In this document: positions 16,466 through 23,173 of the stretch, in pieces | Layout: each line of letters opens with the position of its first letter | Position numbering within the stretch: position 1 is the stretch's first letter | DNA from: Vibrio sp. 10N | Lineage (GTDB): Bacteria; Pseudomonadota; Gammaproteobacteria; Enterobacterales; Vibrionaceae | DNA length: 64,000 bases | Reading direction: 5' to 3' | NCBI RefSeq assembly: GCF_036245475.1 | Contig: NZ_BTPM01000003.1 | Span: 1 to 64,000 of the forward strand | The notes under the pieces: model-generated | Seen by the model: the letters and a program-made list of their open reading frames with translations, nothing else | Told to the model about the DNA's origin: nothing | Databases searched by the model: none | Position numbers and translations under genes: made by a program

Positions 16466-16573
16466 TTAATGTTGGTTCATCTTACTCTTACACCAGTTCA
16501 TAAGCTGCGGTGCGTTAAGTGTAAGTAGACCAATTAGCAAAGCTATGGCTGATACAATGAGTACAAATTCCAT
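16466..16573 (-). CDS. 35-aa single-helix membrane miniprotein
   Basis: MEFVLIVSAIALLIGLLTL followed by a polar tail ending CKSKMNQH: one transmembrane helix. The ribosome site AAGGAGG at ideal distance makes translation likely. It lies between the 16606 gene and element 9 and lacks its own switch. Confidence 0.6.
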   Translation of the reverse strand: MEFVLIVSAIALLIGLLTLNAPQLMNWCKSKMNQH

Positions 16574-16605
16574 AACTTCCTCCTTCGTTGTTCTGTGCTT
16601 AAAGT

Positions 16606-16818
16606 TTACGCTGTTTTTAGCTTGGTTGCCACATAGGTTAGTGACAGTCCTAGTCCAAACAACGCAAAGCAGTTCAATGTTACATCGGTTAAAACCGCAG
16701 CAACAAACGCACCAGTGTATCCAGCTTGTCCCAAGTCTCCTAGAAACTTACCGATAGACCGCTTGTGTGCAAATAAGAACCGCAAAGCCAAGTACAACAT
16801 TAAATATATGTCGAACAT
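16606..16818 (-). CDS. Hypothetical 70-aa membrane protein
   Basis: Two hydrophobic segments (about residues 3-15 and 35-63) separated by a basic loop (AHKRSIGKFLGDLGQAG). The ATG is fixed by switch element 10. No family recognised; it lies next to the 35-aa membrane gene and just downstream of the CobS-like gene. Confidence 0.6.
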   Translation of the reverse strand: MFDIYLMLYLALRFLFAHKRSIGKFLGDLGQAGYTGAFVAAVLTDVTLNCFALFGLGLSLTYVATKLKTA

Positions 16819-16886
16819 AAATACCTCTTGATTTTCGGTTTATCCAAAAAGGCATTTATCCCATGCGGAGTAAATACCCCGTTGGG
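16819..16886 (-). promoter_or_regulatory. RNA switch element 10
   Basis: R1 GGTATTTA (16871..16878) pairs 8 bp with R2 ATAAATGCC (16851..16859); R2 pairs 9 bp (one G-U) with R3 GGTATTTAT (16817..16825), which contains the ribosome site and the AU of the start. R2 is followed by TTTTT. CCCAACGGG precedes R1. Confidence 0.85.
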
Positions 16887-16902
16887 TGTCTTTATTGAAG
16901 CA

Positions 16903-17868
16903 CTAGGCTTCTGGTTCGAAGTTAGAACCAAACAGAGCGATAGCCCAAGTGTTAATAGCTTCCACTTCTGTTTCATCTGAACATCGATTAAGTAGAGCTC
17001 GGTCAAGCGCATAACTTAATGGGCATGGCGCACCTTGGCTACGTTGAGTTTGAATCGCCCAACGAATTAATGTGCGAGTAGAGAATGTTACCGATAATTC
17101 AACACCGGCATCATCTTCACCTTGAAAAACAGTGCGAACCTTATTAGCGAGTTCGACCATTTTTGTTCTGATTACTTTTGGAAGTTGCGGTGCAACTTTC
17201 GCCAGTATTTCAGCTTCAACTTCGGGTGCCGCATAGCTCACTTTGATAACACTGAATCGATCCATAAAAGCTAAATTCTGACGCATAACACCAGAATACA
17301 AGCCTGAATCACCAGAGCCATTTGAGTTAGCTGTAGCAACCACGCGGAAGTTAGGGTGTGGGTGAACCACAGCACCATTAAGTTGAGAAATCACCAAAGG
17401 TGAGCCCTCCATAATGGCATTCATGTTAGCGAGCTCTGCCGGATCAACTAGGTCAATCTCGTTCAGAATCAATACATGCCCTTCTTTCATGGCTTTAGTC
17501 AAACAACCATCCATCCAGACGGTTTCCCCTTTAATCATCACCCATTGGCCTACCAAGTCCATGAACTCAGTGGAACCGCCACAAGTGAATGATTGAACGG
17601 GATAGTTGAGTCGTGCGCAAACTTGCTCGATGAGGGATGTTTTACCGCAACCAGTAGAACCGGTTACAAACAATCCGTCGCCAAAGCTGCAATCAATAAA
17701 ATTGATCACATCGCGCAGCGTTTCTTTCCGAAACACATACTCTTTTTTCAACACGGGTACATTTGGATGTGCGATAGGTTCAAAACCTTGAACTTGAACA
17801 CTTGTGCCAGCGAAACCAAAAATGTCCATAGGGAAAGCTTTTGGAGTAAGAGTTGTTGGAGTAGTCAT
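16903..17868 (-). CDS. CobS-like MoxR-family AAA+ ATPase
   Basis: 321 residues with Walker A GSTGCGKTS (about residues 74-82), Walker B VLILNEID and sensor-like NFRVVATANSNG. MoxR/CobS ATPases work with a VWA partner to remodel protein complexes; the CobT-like VWA protein at 8416 is the natural partner. Named cobS in SXT/R391 and IncA/C maps; a role in DNA metabolism or in stabilising incoming DNA is more plausible than in cobalamin synthesis (inference). Preceded by switch element 11. Confidence 0.85.
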   Translation of the reverse strand: MTTPTTLTPKAFPMDIFGFAGTSVQVQGFEPIAHPNVPVLKKEYVFRKETLRDVINFIDCSFGDGLFVTGSTGCGKTSLIEQVCARLNYPVQSFTCGGSTEFMDLVGQWVMIKGETVWMDGCLTKAMKEGHVLILNEIDLVDPAELANMNAIMEGSPLVISQLNGAVVHPHPNFRVVATANSNGSGDSGLYSGVMRQNLAFMDRFSVIKVSYAAPEVEAEILAKVAPQLPKVIRTKMVELANKVRTVFQGEDDAGVELSVTFSTRTLIRWAIQTQRSQGAPCPLSYALDRALLNRCSDETEVEAINTWAIALFGSNFEPEA

Positions 17869-17935
17869 AATACGTTTCCTTATAAAGAATGAGGGCGCAC
17901 TATGACCCCTTTAGGGCAAGTGTCGCCCATTAGGG
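17869..17935 (-). promoter_or_regulatory. RNA switch element 11 (CobS-like gene)
   Basis: R1 GGGCGACACT (17919..17928) pairs with R2 ATAGTGCGCCC (17893..17903) with one bulged A. R2 pairs 8 bp (two G-U) with R3 CGTATTAT (17867..17874), ending in the start codon; AAGGAA lies in the loop. Confidence 0.8.
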
Positions 17936-17961
17936 AGGTTTAATCGGTAGAACGTTATGCG

Positions 17962-18213
17962 TTAGGCAAAGCGTTCAGGGTTTTTAGTTCGCAGCGTGAC
18001 ATAGTTGCCAAAGTAGGCATCAAAGACCTTCACTGCATGTTCGTATCCACCGCTACGATGTTGCATACGTTGGATAATCAAATCGCCATCAAGCCCGAGC
18101 TTTCCAGAAAGCTGCTTCACTAAGTTAAACAGGGTGAAGATATTGCCTTCGGGACCATCTAGGTTGACTTCAATTTGAGGAATTTTCTGTTCAATTGTGG
18201 CTTTGATAGACAT
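17962..18213 (-). CDS. Hypothetical 83-aa protein downstream of the exonuclease
   Basis: Soluble alpha/beta protein (MSIKATIEQKIPQIEVNLDGPEGNIFTL...), starting 9 bp after the exonuclease stop with a G-rich ribosome site, so co-translated with it. Phage-like appearance; no motif recognised. It might be a small accessory of the recombination system. Confidence 0.6.
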   Translation of the reverse strand: MSIKATIEQKIPQIEVNLDGPEGNIFTLFNLVKQLSGKLGLDGDLIIQRMQHRSGGYEHAVKVFDAYFGNYVTLRTKNPERFA

Positions 18214-18222
18214 ATCGCCCCC

Positions 18223-19422
18223 CTAAAAGAACATGTTGGATTGAGATTTTTCGAAGAAGTTACCTTGCGGTATCGGCGCACTAGGCATTGACACTTCAGG
18301 TTTAGGTGTTGCCACCGGTTCTTCTTGAACGCTCTCAGATTTAGGTGTTTCTACTTCAACACTGGCTTCGCCAGGTTGTTCGTGTGAAACGCTAGGTGTT
18401 TCTGCAGTGCGACTTTCCACCATCGGCTGTTCGGTTTGAACGGCTTCTGTTTTGGTCGGCTCATTAGAAACGGTAATGCGGTAATATTCTGAGTCAGCCT
18501 TTCGACACTTCTCAATCAAGTCTTGCGGTATCACCGCATTAAAATGATCTTCAATGGCCTTGAGTACTTTCTCGTAGTCGATACTACCGGTTCGTTCTAC
18601 CTTAGTAGCGCGAATACCATCTTTATCGAAGGTTTTAAGTCCATCTGGTATCTGCTCAGTAAAGTAGCCTTCAAGTTGCTTCAAATCAGCTTTGATGGCT
18701 TTCACTGTATCTTGCAATCCAGACAGTCTTTGAGACTTTTCCTTATACTGTTCAACACGGGCAAGCCACGTATTGTCTGTATTGGAAACCGGCGTGTCAT
18801 AGACAACCTTATCCCGACCTTCAATCATTGGCACCGGCTCACTGTGTTGAACGCGCTTGTAGAAATCTACGGCTTGTTCTTCAGCTTGAGCGATGAACGT
18901 ATCATTACGCTTAATTGTTGTGCAAATTGGCCGCTTCCCTCTGAGGTAAAAGAAAAGCTTGCCTTGACTCGCGCCAGAGCAATTTAACTGCCACTGCACT
19001 TGTGCTGCGTACATCTGGAAAGATGGTGCTTTGCCCTTTAGCTCCAAAATCTCGTTGTAGATTTTTTCACAAGGACATTTAATCTCAAGAACCTCTTTAT
19101 CTGCACCATTTGAATACAAACCATCTAATGAAGCTCGAAACAAATGTTCATGATCTGCTTCGACACAAACCGGCAAATAAGGCTTACCGTATTGGGCTTC
19201 TACAGCATCACGCGCTTCAGGCTCTTGCTCAACACCACGTTGAACATGGAAGTTGTTAGACAAATCATCAGGCTCTTTCAAGCCAACCAGTTCGGCCCAT
19301 AATTGATAAGGGGTTTGGTAGGGTGACATACCCATAATCACGGGGATCATGGAAGCGGTGATACCGCCTTTACGCCATTCATGCCACGCATCGCTGCGTT
19401 GTACTAAATCTACGATAGCCAT
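18223..19422 (-). CDS. exo: YqaJ/lambda-exonuclease-type 5'-3' exonuclease
   Basis: The start at 19422 (MAIVDLVQRSDAWHEWRKGGITAS) is set by the switch element; it matches the N-terminus of YqaJ viral recombinases (W-x2-WR-x-G-I-ASM). Active-site features of the PD-(D/E)xK fold are visible: FRASLDGLY and EIKCPCE (the E-x-K motif), followed by QMYAAQVQWQL. The last 100 residues are Pro/Glu/Ser-rich and probably disordered. It works with the Bet annealing protein (20052) to resect double-strand ends, as in lambda Red and the SXT bet/exo pair. Usual length about 200-340, so the tail is an addition. Confidence 0.85.
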   Translation of the reverse strand: MAIVDLVQRSDAWHEWRKGGITASMIPVIMGMSPYQTPYQLWAELVGLKEPDDLSNNFHVQRGVEQEPEARDAVEAQYGKPYLPVCVEADHEHLFRASLDGLYSNGADKEVLEIKCPCEKIYNEILELKGKAPSFQMYAAQVQWQLNCSGASQGKLFFYLRGKRPICTTIKRNDTFIAQAEEQAVDFYKRVQHSEPVPMIEGRDKVVYDTPVSNTDNTWLARVEQYKEKSQRLSGLQDTVKAIKADLKQLEGYFTEQIPDGLKTFDKDGIRATKVERTGSIDYEKVLKAIEDHFNAVIPQDLIEKCRKADSEYYRITVSNEPTKTEAVQTEQPMVESRTAETPSVSHEQPGEASVEVETPKSESVQEEPVATPKPEVSMPSAPIPQGNFFEKSQSNMFF

Positions 19423-19493
19423 AGTGCTTTTCTCCAAAGTCTTGATAACAATGGGCGCACTATGCCCCATAGGGCCAAGTACGCCCTGTTGGG
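19423..19493 (-). promoter_or_regulatory. RNA switch element 12 (exonuclease gene)
   Basis: R1 GGGCGTACT (19478..19486) pairs with R2 CATAGTGCGCCC (19453..19464). R2 with R3 GCACTATG (19420..19427) is a perfect 8-bp stem that contains the whole AUG; GGAG lies in the loop. CCCAACAGGG precedes R1. Confidence 0.85.
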
Positions 19494-19544
19494 TTTAATG
19501 TGTAGCTAAGTGGTTATCTCATGCGAGCGTAACCGTGCTTTAGG

Positions 19545-19985
19545 TTATTCAGTGTCGATAAATTTCATTTCATAACTAAGCTCTGATAAATCACGCTTAG
19601 TACGAGAGAAAAAGTCGTTAATGCTCGATACATTTTTCACTGCATAGAGCTTTAAAAGACTCAAATCAACGGGGTGTATCCGTCTTTGATCTCTTAAATT
19701 CTCCATTAGAGTTGTTAGCATTTCAGCTAACATGGATGAATCGTTGTCTACATCGAGCGACTGCTCGCATTTTGAGCACATGTCTTGGTCGCATTCATGA
19801 TAGCCACATGAGCAATCAAGCGAGTAATGCTGGTTCACCGAACCAGAATGACATGCTTCGAAATCTCGGCGTGTCGCTTGCATACCACAATCAGGACACT
19901 CAACGTTGGTTTTGAGTCCAGACCGATCAACTTGCTCAAAAGACATTTGATTATATGCTTCAGAAGTCATTGTTAATTCTGACAT
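19545..19985 (-). CDS. Zinc-ribbon-like 146-aa protein
   Basis: An N-terminal set of cysteines and histidines (CPDCGMQATRRDFEACH, then CSCGYHECDQDMCSKCEQ) can form one or two zinc-binding knuckles; the C-terminal half is helical. It lies between bet and exo, so a DNA-binding accessory of recombination is possible but unproven. Start fixed by switch element 13. Confidence 0.6.
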   Translation of the reverse strand: MSELTMTSEAYNQMSFEQVDRSGLKTNVECPDCGMQATRRDFEACHSGSVNQHYSLDCSCGYHECDQDMCSKCEQSLDVDNDSSMLAEMLTTLMENLRDQRRIHPVDLSLLKLYAVKNVSSINDFFSRTKRDLSELSYEMKFIDTE

Positions 19986-20046
19986 TTTGTTACCTCTCTA
20001 TATAGATGGGGTAACGCCCTATGGGGTCATTACCCCCACTTTTGGG
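19986..20046 (-). promoter_or_regulatory. RNA switch element 13
   Basis: R1 GGGGTAATG (20028..20036) pairs 9 bp with R2 CGTTACCCC (20008..20016); R2 pairs 6 bp (GTTACC/GGTAAC) with R3 at 19989..19994, which covers the AGAGAGG ribosome site. The mini-hairpin is CCCCATAGGG. Confidence 0.8.
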
Positions 20047-20051
20047 TTAGT

Positions 20052-21035
20052 TTATTCTTCGTCAAACGTTTCGTTGAAGGCCACTTTGAGCTCACTTAAT
20101 GCGAAATCAAGCGTTGCCTCGCTGTAACGTTCTTCAAAAGAGTCTTTCGTTGTATCCCATGAGCCGCCTTCTTTAGTGAACTCGACCATTTGGGCAATCA
20201 TCTTGGCGTCTTTCTTTAAAACCTGTCCAAAGCTGGTATTGAAATACTCAACTTCAGGTTCAGCTTGCGCCGTGGCTTCAAAGAACTCTGCATCATCAAT
20301 ACCACCTTGTTCAATTTGAACTGGCGATGTACTTGATGGAGAGTCATCAGAATCAAAATCCGCATCGAGCTCAATAGCCGGTTGCGAACTGATAACTTTT
20401 GCCTCTGCATCAATGATGCGGTTTGCTTCGTCTTCATCAAAGAGACCGGTATAGCCAAGCGCAAGGCGCAAGGTTTGAATGGTAACTTTGTGACGAGCAA
20501 ATCTGCGAGTGTGAGTTTGCCAAGGTCCATTAATCACTCTTCCATTCTTCTCGAACGGTGCGCGATAAATCTCATCAAGGTACTCACGAACTATGGTTGG
20601 ACGCTCTCTATCTTTTCGATAAACAACGCATTCAATCCACTCAAAAATCGGCTTATTCAGCCCTTTGAGCTCAACAGTAGTATCGGCAAAGCGATACTCG
20701 ATGCCGTCAAATTGAGGGTGATTGTTCATAATGGTTGACCAACCATCAATACCGACAATCGGTATGATGCCGTTGTTTTGGTCAGGGAAAGCATAAATCT
20801 CCTTAGTAAAGGGATTTAGCTGATACTGGTCAGCAACAATGAGTAGAGCCATCATCTGTTCATCAGTTGGTGGTTGCCCGTTGCGCTGCTTAAACGCTGT
20901 AGATTTCAATGTTGCCATCAGTTTACCGCCATCGACGTTAAAACGTTCAGCAAACTTTGTAATCAGCGAAACTTTTGGCTTGGCAGCCGGTAGGTTTGCA
21001 ACTTTCTCAGTTGCAGCAACTTGAGTGTTAGACAT
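20052..21035 (-). CDS. bet: Bet / RecT-like single-strand annealing protein
   Basis: The start at 21035 (MSNTQVAATEKVAN) follows the switch element. The region LIVADQYQLNPFTKEIYAFPDQ with IPIVGIDGW is the hallmark of phage recombination protein Bet (Red-beta family), which anneals complementary strands. The C-terminal 110 residues are acidic and may bind partners. Together with the exonuclease it forms a lambda-Red-like system, known in SXT/R391 and IncA/C elements to create hybrid elements. Confidence 0.88.
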   Translation of the reverse strand: MSNTQVAATEKVANLPAAKPKVSLITKFAERFNVDGGKLMATLKSTAFKQRNGQPPTDEQMMALLIVADQYQLNPFTKEIYAFPDQNNGIIPIVGIDGWSTIMNNHPQFDGIEYRFADTTVELKGLNKPIFEWIECVVYRKDRERPTIVREYLDEIYRAPFEKNGRVINGPWQTHTRRFARHKVTIQTLRLALGYTGLFDEDEANRIIDAEAKVISSQPAIELDADFDSDDSPSSTSPVQIEQGGIDDAEFFEATAQAEPEVEYFNTSFGQVLKKDAKMIAQMVEFTKEGGSWDTTKDSFEERYSEATLDFALSELKVAFNETFDEE

Positions 21036-21095
21036 AGATGTATCTCCAAAAAAAAGGGACACATCTTCCCTATGGGAGCGAGTGTCCCATTAGGG
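21036..21095 (-). promoter_or_regulatory. RNA switch element 14 (bet)
   Basis: R1 GGGACAC (21082..21088) is a perfect 7-bp partner of the end of R2 AGATGTGTCCC (21056..21066), and a run of eight T follows, a textbook terminator shape. R2 alternatively pairs 6 bp (AGATGT/ACATCT) with R3 at 21036..21041 directly before the AUG. Confidence 0.85.
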
Positions 21096-21115
21096 TTTGA
21101 GGTTAACCTAGAGTG

Positions 21116-21232
21116 TTAGTTATCTAGGTTATATTTCTTACTGTAGTACTTTACAACTTGCCATCCAGCGACACTAACAAGAGTTAGGAAGCCGATACAC
21201 AAGCCGAGATAGATAATAGCGCCAGTTGTCAT
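21116..21232 (-). CDS. 38-aa single-helix membrane miniprotein
   Basis: MTTGAIIYLGLCIGFLTLVSV plus a tail WQVVKYYSKKYNLDN: one transmembrane helix and a basic cytoplasmic end. GGAGAAAC lies before the ATG. Located between the 21287 gene and element 14. Confidence 0.55.
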   Translation of the reverse strand: MTTGAIIYLGLCIGFLTLVSVAGWQVVKYYSKKYNLDN

Positions 21233-21286
21233 GGTGTTTCTCCTTTCAATTTTGAGTATAACATTTAGGCGATTATTCAACCAATA

Positions 21287-21511
21287 TTACCCTCCGTCAT
21301 TAGTAAGAGACACTTCATAGATAGTGATGCCCATTTCAATGACCATAAAAATCATCAAAAGAACGATCCCCGCAACAACAATCGTGACGTTAGAGCCAAG
21401 ATTACTGTTCGACTGAGCTAAATTTATTCCTCCTGTGACCAAACAGCTTGCCCCTATTGCTAGGAACAGAGCAGCCAAAGAATGAAGGAAAGTCTTTTTT
21501 ATTATATTCAT
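21287..21511 (-). CDS. Hypothetical 74-aa membrane protein
   Basis: I choose the second ATG (21511, MNIIKKTFLHS) over one 6 bp upstream because in the other elements the R3 stem ends in the start codon and here it ends at 21511. Two hydrophobic helices (about 10-30 and 40-60) with a short loop. Function unknown. Confidence 0.6.
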   Translation of the reverse strand: MNIIKKTFLHSLAALFLAIGASCLVTGGINLAQSNSNLGSNVTIVVAGIVLLMIFMVIEMGITIYEVSLTNDGG

Positions 21512-21580
21512 ACGCATTTCCTTGATTTAGTTTAAAACAAGAGACACGCATGAGCCCAAAGGGAACGTGTCCCTTGTGGG
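21512..21580 (-). promoter_or_regulatory. RNA switch element 15
   Basis: R1 GGGACACG (21566..21573) pairs 8 bp with the CGTGTCTC part of R2 (21541..21552). The CATGCGTG part of R2 pairs 8 bp, three of them G-U, with R3 TGCGTATG (21509..21516), covering the AUG. Confidence 0.75.
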
Positions 21581-21589
21581 TTTTTTACC

Positions 21590-21844
21590 TTAACGAATTA
21601 CGTTGTTAAGGGCTTGAGTCAGAGCTACGCGATCTTCAGTATGAAGGTTCGCAGCTTGCTGAATTGTGAATATTTTCAATTGCCGAAAAGCTCTTTTGGG
21701 AGCGTTGGCAATGTGCTCAATTAACCGAGCTAACTCTGCACGAACGGCAAAGCGATCACCCTCAAATTCATAAATTTTATGAATAGAGCTCACACAGCTT
21801 GCTATGTGATGTTTGGTAATTGAGATAGATAGTGATGTTGTCAT
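21590..21844 (-). CDS. Hypothetical 84-aa protein, first gene of the switch operon
   Basis: The start at 21844 (MTTSLSISITKHH) follows element 16; a longer frame would read into the element. The protein is soluble and helical, ending with DRVALTQALNNVIR. No motif recognised. As promoter-proximal gene after a structured leader it could be regulatory, but nothing in the sequence proves this. Confidence 0.6.
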   Translation of the reverse strand: MTTSLSISITKHHIASCVSSIHKIYEFEGDRFAVRAELARLIEHIANAPKRAFRQLKIFTIQQAANLHTEDRVALTQALNNVIR

Positions 21845-21906
21845 AATGACCTCTTTATAGAAAAATCGGTCATACTGCGACCCCAAGGGCGAGTTTGCCC
21901 GATGGG
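21845..21906 (-). promoter_or_regulatory. RNA switch element 16 (promoter-proximal)
   Basis: R1 GGGCAAACT (21892..21900) pairs with R2 AGTATGACC (21868..21876) with two mismatches, the poorest R1-R2 stem. R2 pairs 6 bp (ATGACC/GGTCAT) with R3 at 21846..21851, on the AGAGG ribosome site. Confidence 0.72.
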
Positions 21907-22134
21907 TTTTATAGAGTGTTAAGTGTGACCACTTAACGGTTTGAAAGTTAGAACGGCTAGGTTGTGATAGCTCCGTTATCCCATGAAAAACATGATCAGG
22001 TCGAGTCCTGCGCTACGCTGATAATCAGCAATGTGTTTCCACACTTCACATTGGTTTTAAAGTCCCAACGACTGCTATGACCCAAGGAGGGTCGGTTTTG
22101 AAGCTAACCAAGGTTGGTATCGCTCACAAAAACT
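21907..22134 (-). promoter_or_regulatory. Structured 5' leader of the switch operon
   Basis: About 230 nt without a gene I can support. As minus-strand RNA it holds a series of hairpins: GTTAAGTG/CACTTAAC at 21918..21937, a 6-bp palindrome at 22017..22029, CAATGTG/CACATTG at 22029..22053, and GACCC/GGGTC near 22077..22091. The chain of stems suggests a regulatory leader or a stable RNA upstream of element 16. Confidence 0.5.
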
Positions 22135-22140
22135 GATTTA

Positions 22141-22169
22141 ACGTTAGCACGACTTTCAGATTTTCCAAA
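22141..22169 (-). promoter_or_regulatory. Plasmid-type promoter of the switch operon
   Basis: Minus strand TTTGGAAA (22162..22169), exactly 15 nt, then TAACGT (22141..22146), the same pair seen before the 61054 gene. Start of transcription is predicted near 22134. A sigma-70-like alternative lies just upstream (TTGAGC 22228..22233, 17 nt, TATATA 22205..22210). The 22234-22370 stretch holds a perfect 10-bp inverted repeat (TAATGAAAGC/GCTTTCATTA) but no gene. Confidence 0.55.
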
Positions 22170-22372
22170 GTATAAGCGCATATTTTTGTGTCCTGTATTT
22201 ACCTTATATATCTAGCGCACTGCGTTTGCTCAAATCCGCTGATAATGAAAGCACAAGCCGCTTTCATTACAACGATTTCTCATTAAAAACACCTATAACA
22301 AATGTAGTAACCCATTGTTATGTCATTGGGTTCTACATAGTTCTGTTCCCAAAGTTGTCTTTTTGAGTAGCC

Positions 22373-22627
22373 TTAGAGGTCGCCTTGTAATACGGAAGAC
22401 CAAAGATTTTGGCGCTTACATTTATTCTCGATATCGATAACCCGTATGGTTCTAGGTTTTTCTTCAATAACGTTCACTTTGTATTTTTTGCTCACATAGA
22501 TATTATGAAATTTTCCGGCCACATAGACTTTATCCAACCCAAGCTCTTTGTAGAGAGTAGTTATACTGTATGCCTTCCCGCTTTCAAGCATATGCTCTGC
22601 TATTTCGTATGTTGAGAGTTTTTCCAT
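22373..22627 (-). CDS. Small winged-helix-like protein, possible regulator
   Basis: 84 residues (MEKLSTYEIAEHMLESGKAYSITTLYKELGL...). The pattern of an N-terminal helix, then SITTLYKELGL as a possible helix-turn-helix, then strands (YKVNVIEEKPRTIRVIDI), resembles a winged helix. It follows the 22638 gene by 10 bp and has GGGGGC at good spacing before the second of two ATGs. A DNA-binding role is an inference. Confidence 0.5.
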   Translation of the reverse strand: MEKLSTYEIAEHMLESGKAYSITTLYKELGLDKVYVAGKFHNIYVSKKYKVNVIEEKPRTIRVIDIENKCKRQNLWSSVLQGDL

Positions 22628-22637
22628 CATCGCCCCC

Positions 22638-23045
22638 TTACTTTAGATGCTCTGGTAAACAAGCCTTAACGTTGTCAAGCAGCTTGGCGTTTGGTACAGC
22701 GCGAGTGGCTTCAACAAGATCGCTTAAAGTGACCGTCTGTTTGCTTCGATCAATATAGAACTGGTAAGGAAGTCTTTCTGCTCTCGCAACTTTTCGGTTA
22801 AAACCTATGTACCTCATTAGCTGATGAAGATTCGAGAACTTCATTGCGGTATTTTTAAAACCTAAATCTCGGGATAGCGTTGTACCGCGAAACATTGACC
22901 AGTAGCGCACCGGAATATGATTAATTAGCGAGCGTAGAGGGGTTTCTTCACTTGGTTGTAACGTTACTGTCGGCAATTGACCAGTTAAATGAAATTTCGC
23001 CAATGCGTTAGGGTTTCGCATGAGCTCTTTGATTGTTCTATCCAT
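22638..23045 (-). CDS. Hypothetical 135-aa protein, possible regulator partner
   Basis: Soluble basic protein (MDRTIKELMRNPNALAKFH...) with a central region SRDLGFKNTAMKFSNLHQLMRYIGF that could be a helix-turn-helix. It has a good ribosome site and its own plasmid-type promoter, and is followed at once by the 22373 gene, so the two may act together. The layout recalls two-gene activators of SXT/IncA/C elements, but I see no clear FlhC/FlhD similarity. Confidence 0.5.
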   Translation of the reverse strand: MDRTIKELMRNPNALAKFHLTGQLPTVTLQPSEETPLRSLINHIPVRYWSMFRGTTLSRDLGFKNTAMKFSNLHQLMRYIGFNRKVARAERLPYQFYIDRSKQTVTLSDLVEATRAVPNAKLLDNVKACLPEHLK

Positions 23046-23077
23046 GTCGGCAATCCTCGTTTTTAGCGATCACCTCC

Positions 23078-23107
23078 ATTACATCACGGCTATTTTCATT
23101 TCCTAAA
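23078..23107 (-). promoter_or_regulatory. Plasmid-type promoter before the 23045 gene
   Basis: TTTAGGAAA (23099..23107), 15 nt, TGTAAT (23078..23083) on the minus strand. Predicted start about 26 nt before the ATG. Confidence 0.6.
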
Positions 23108-23173
23108 TTGGTCGGTATAAAAAGCGGCACAAAGGCCGCTAAAGGAAGGAGTCCAGATTGTTCAATTGGAACG

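Noticed and set aside
7966..21906. Repeated CCCGTTGGGT-like strings as a CRISPR array or dispersed REP/insertion element
   Set aside because: The copies are separated by whole genes, lie only before start codons, and their stems vary while pairing is kept; no cas genes or target duplications are seen.
22104..22181. 25-codon frame MRLYFGKSESRAN... as a leader peptide
   Set aside because: The shared promoter motif (TTTGGAAA and its -10 TAACGT) lies inside it, so the start codon would be upstream of transcription.
22373..23045. FlhC/FlhD (SetCD/AcaCD) homologues
   Set aside because: Tandem layout fits, but the zinc-binding cysteines and characteristic FlhC/FlhD blocks are not visible.
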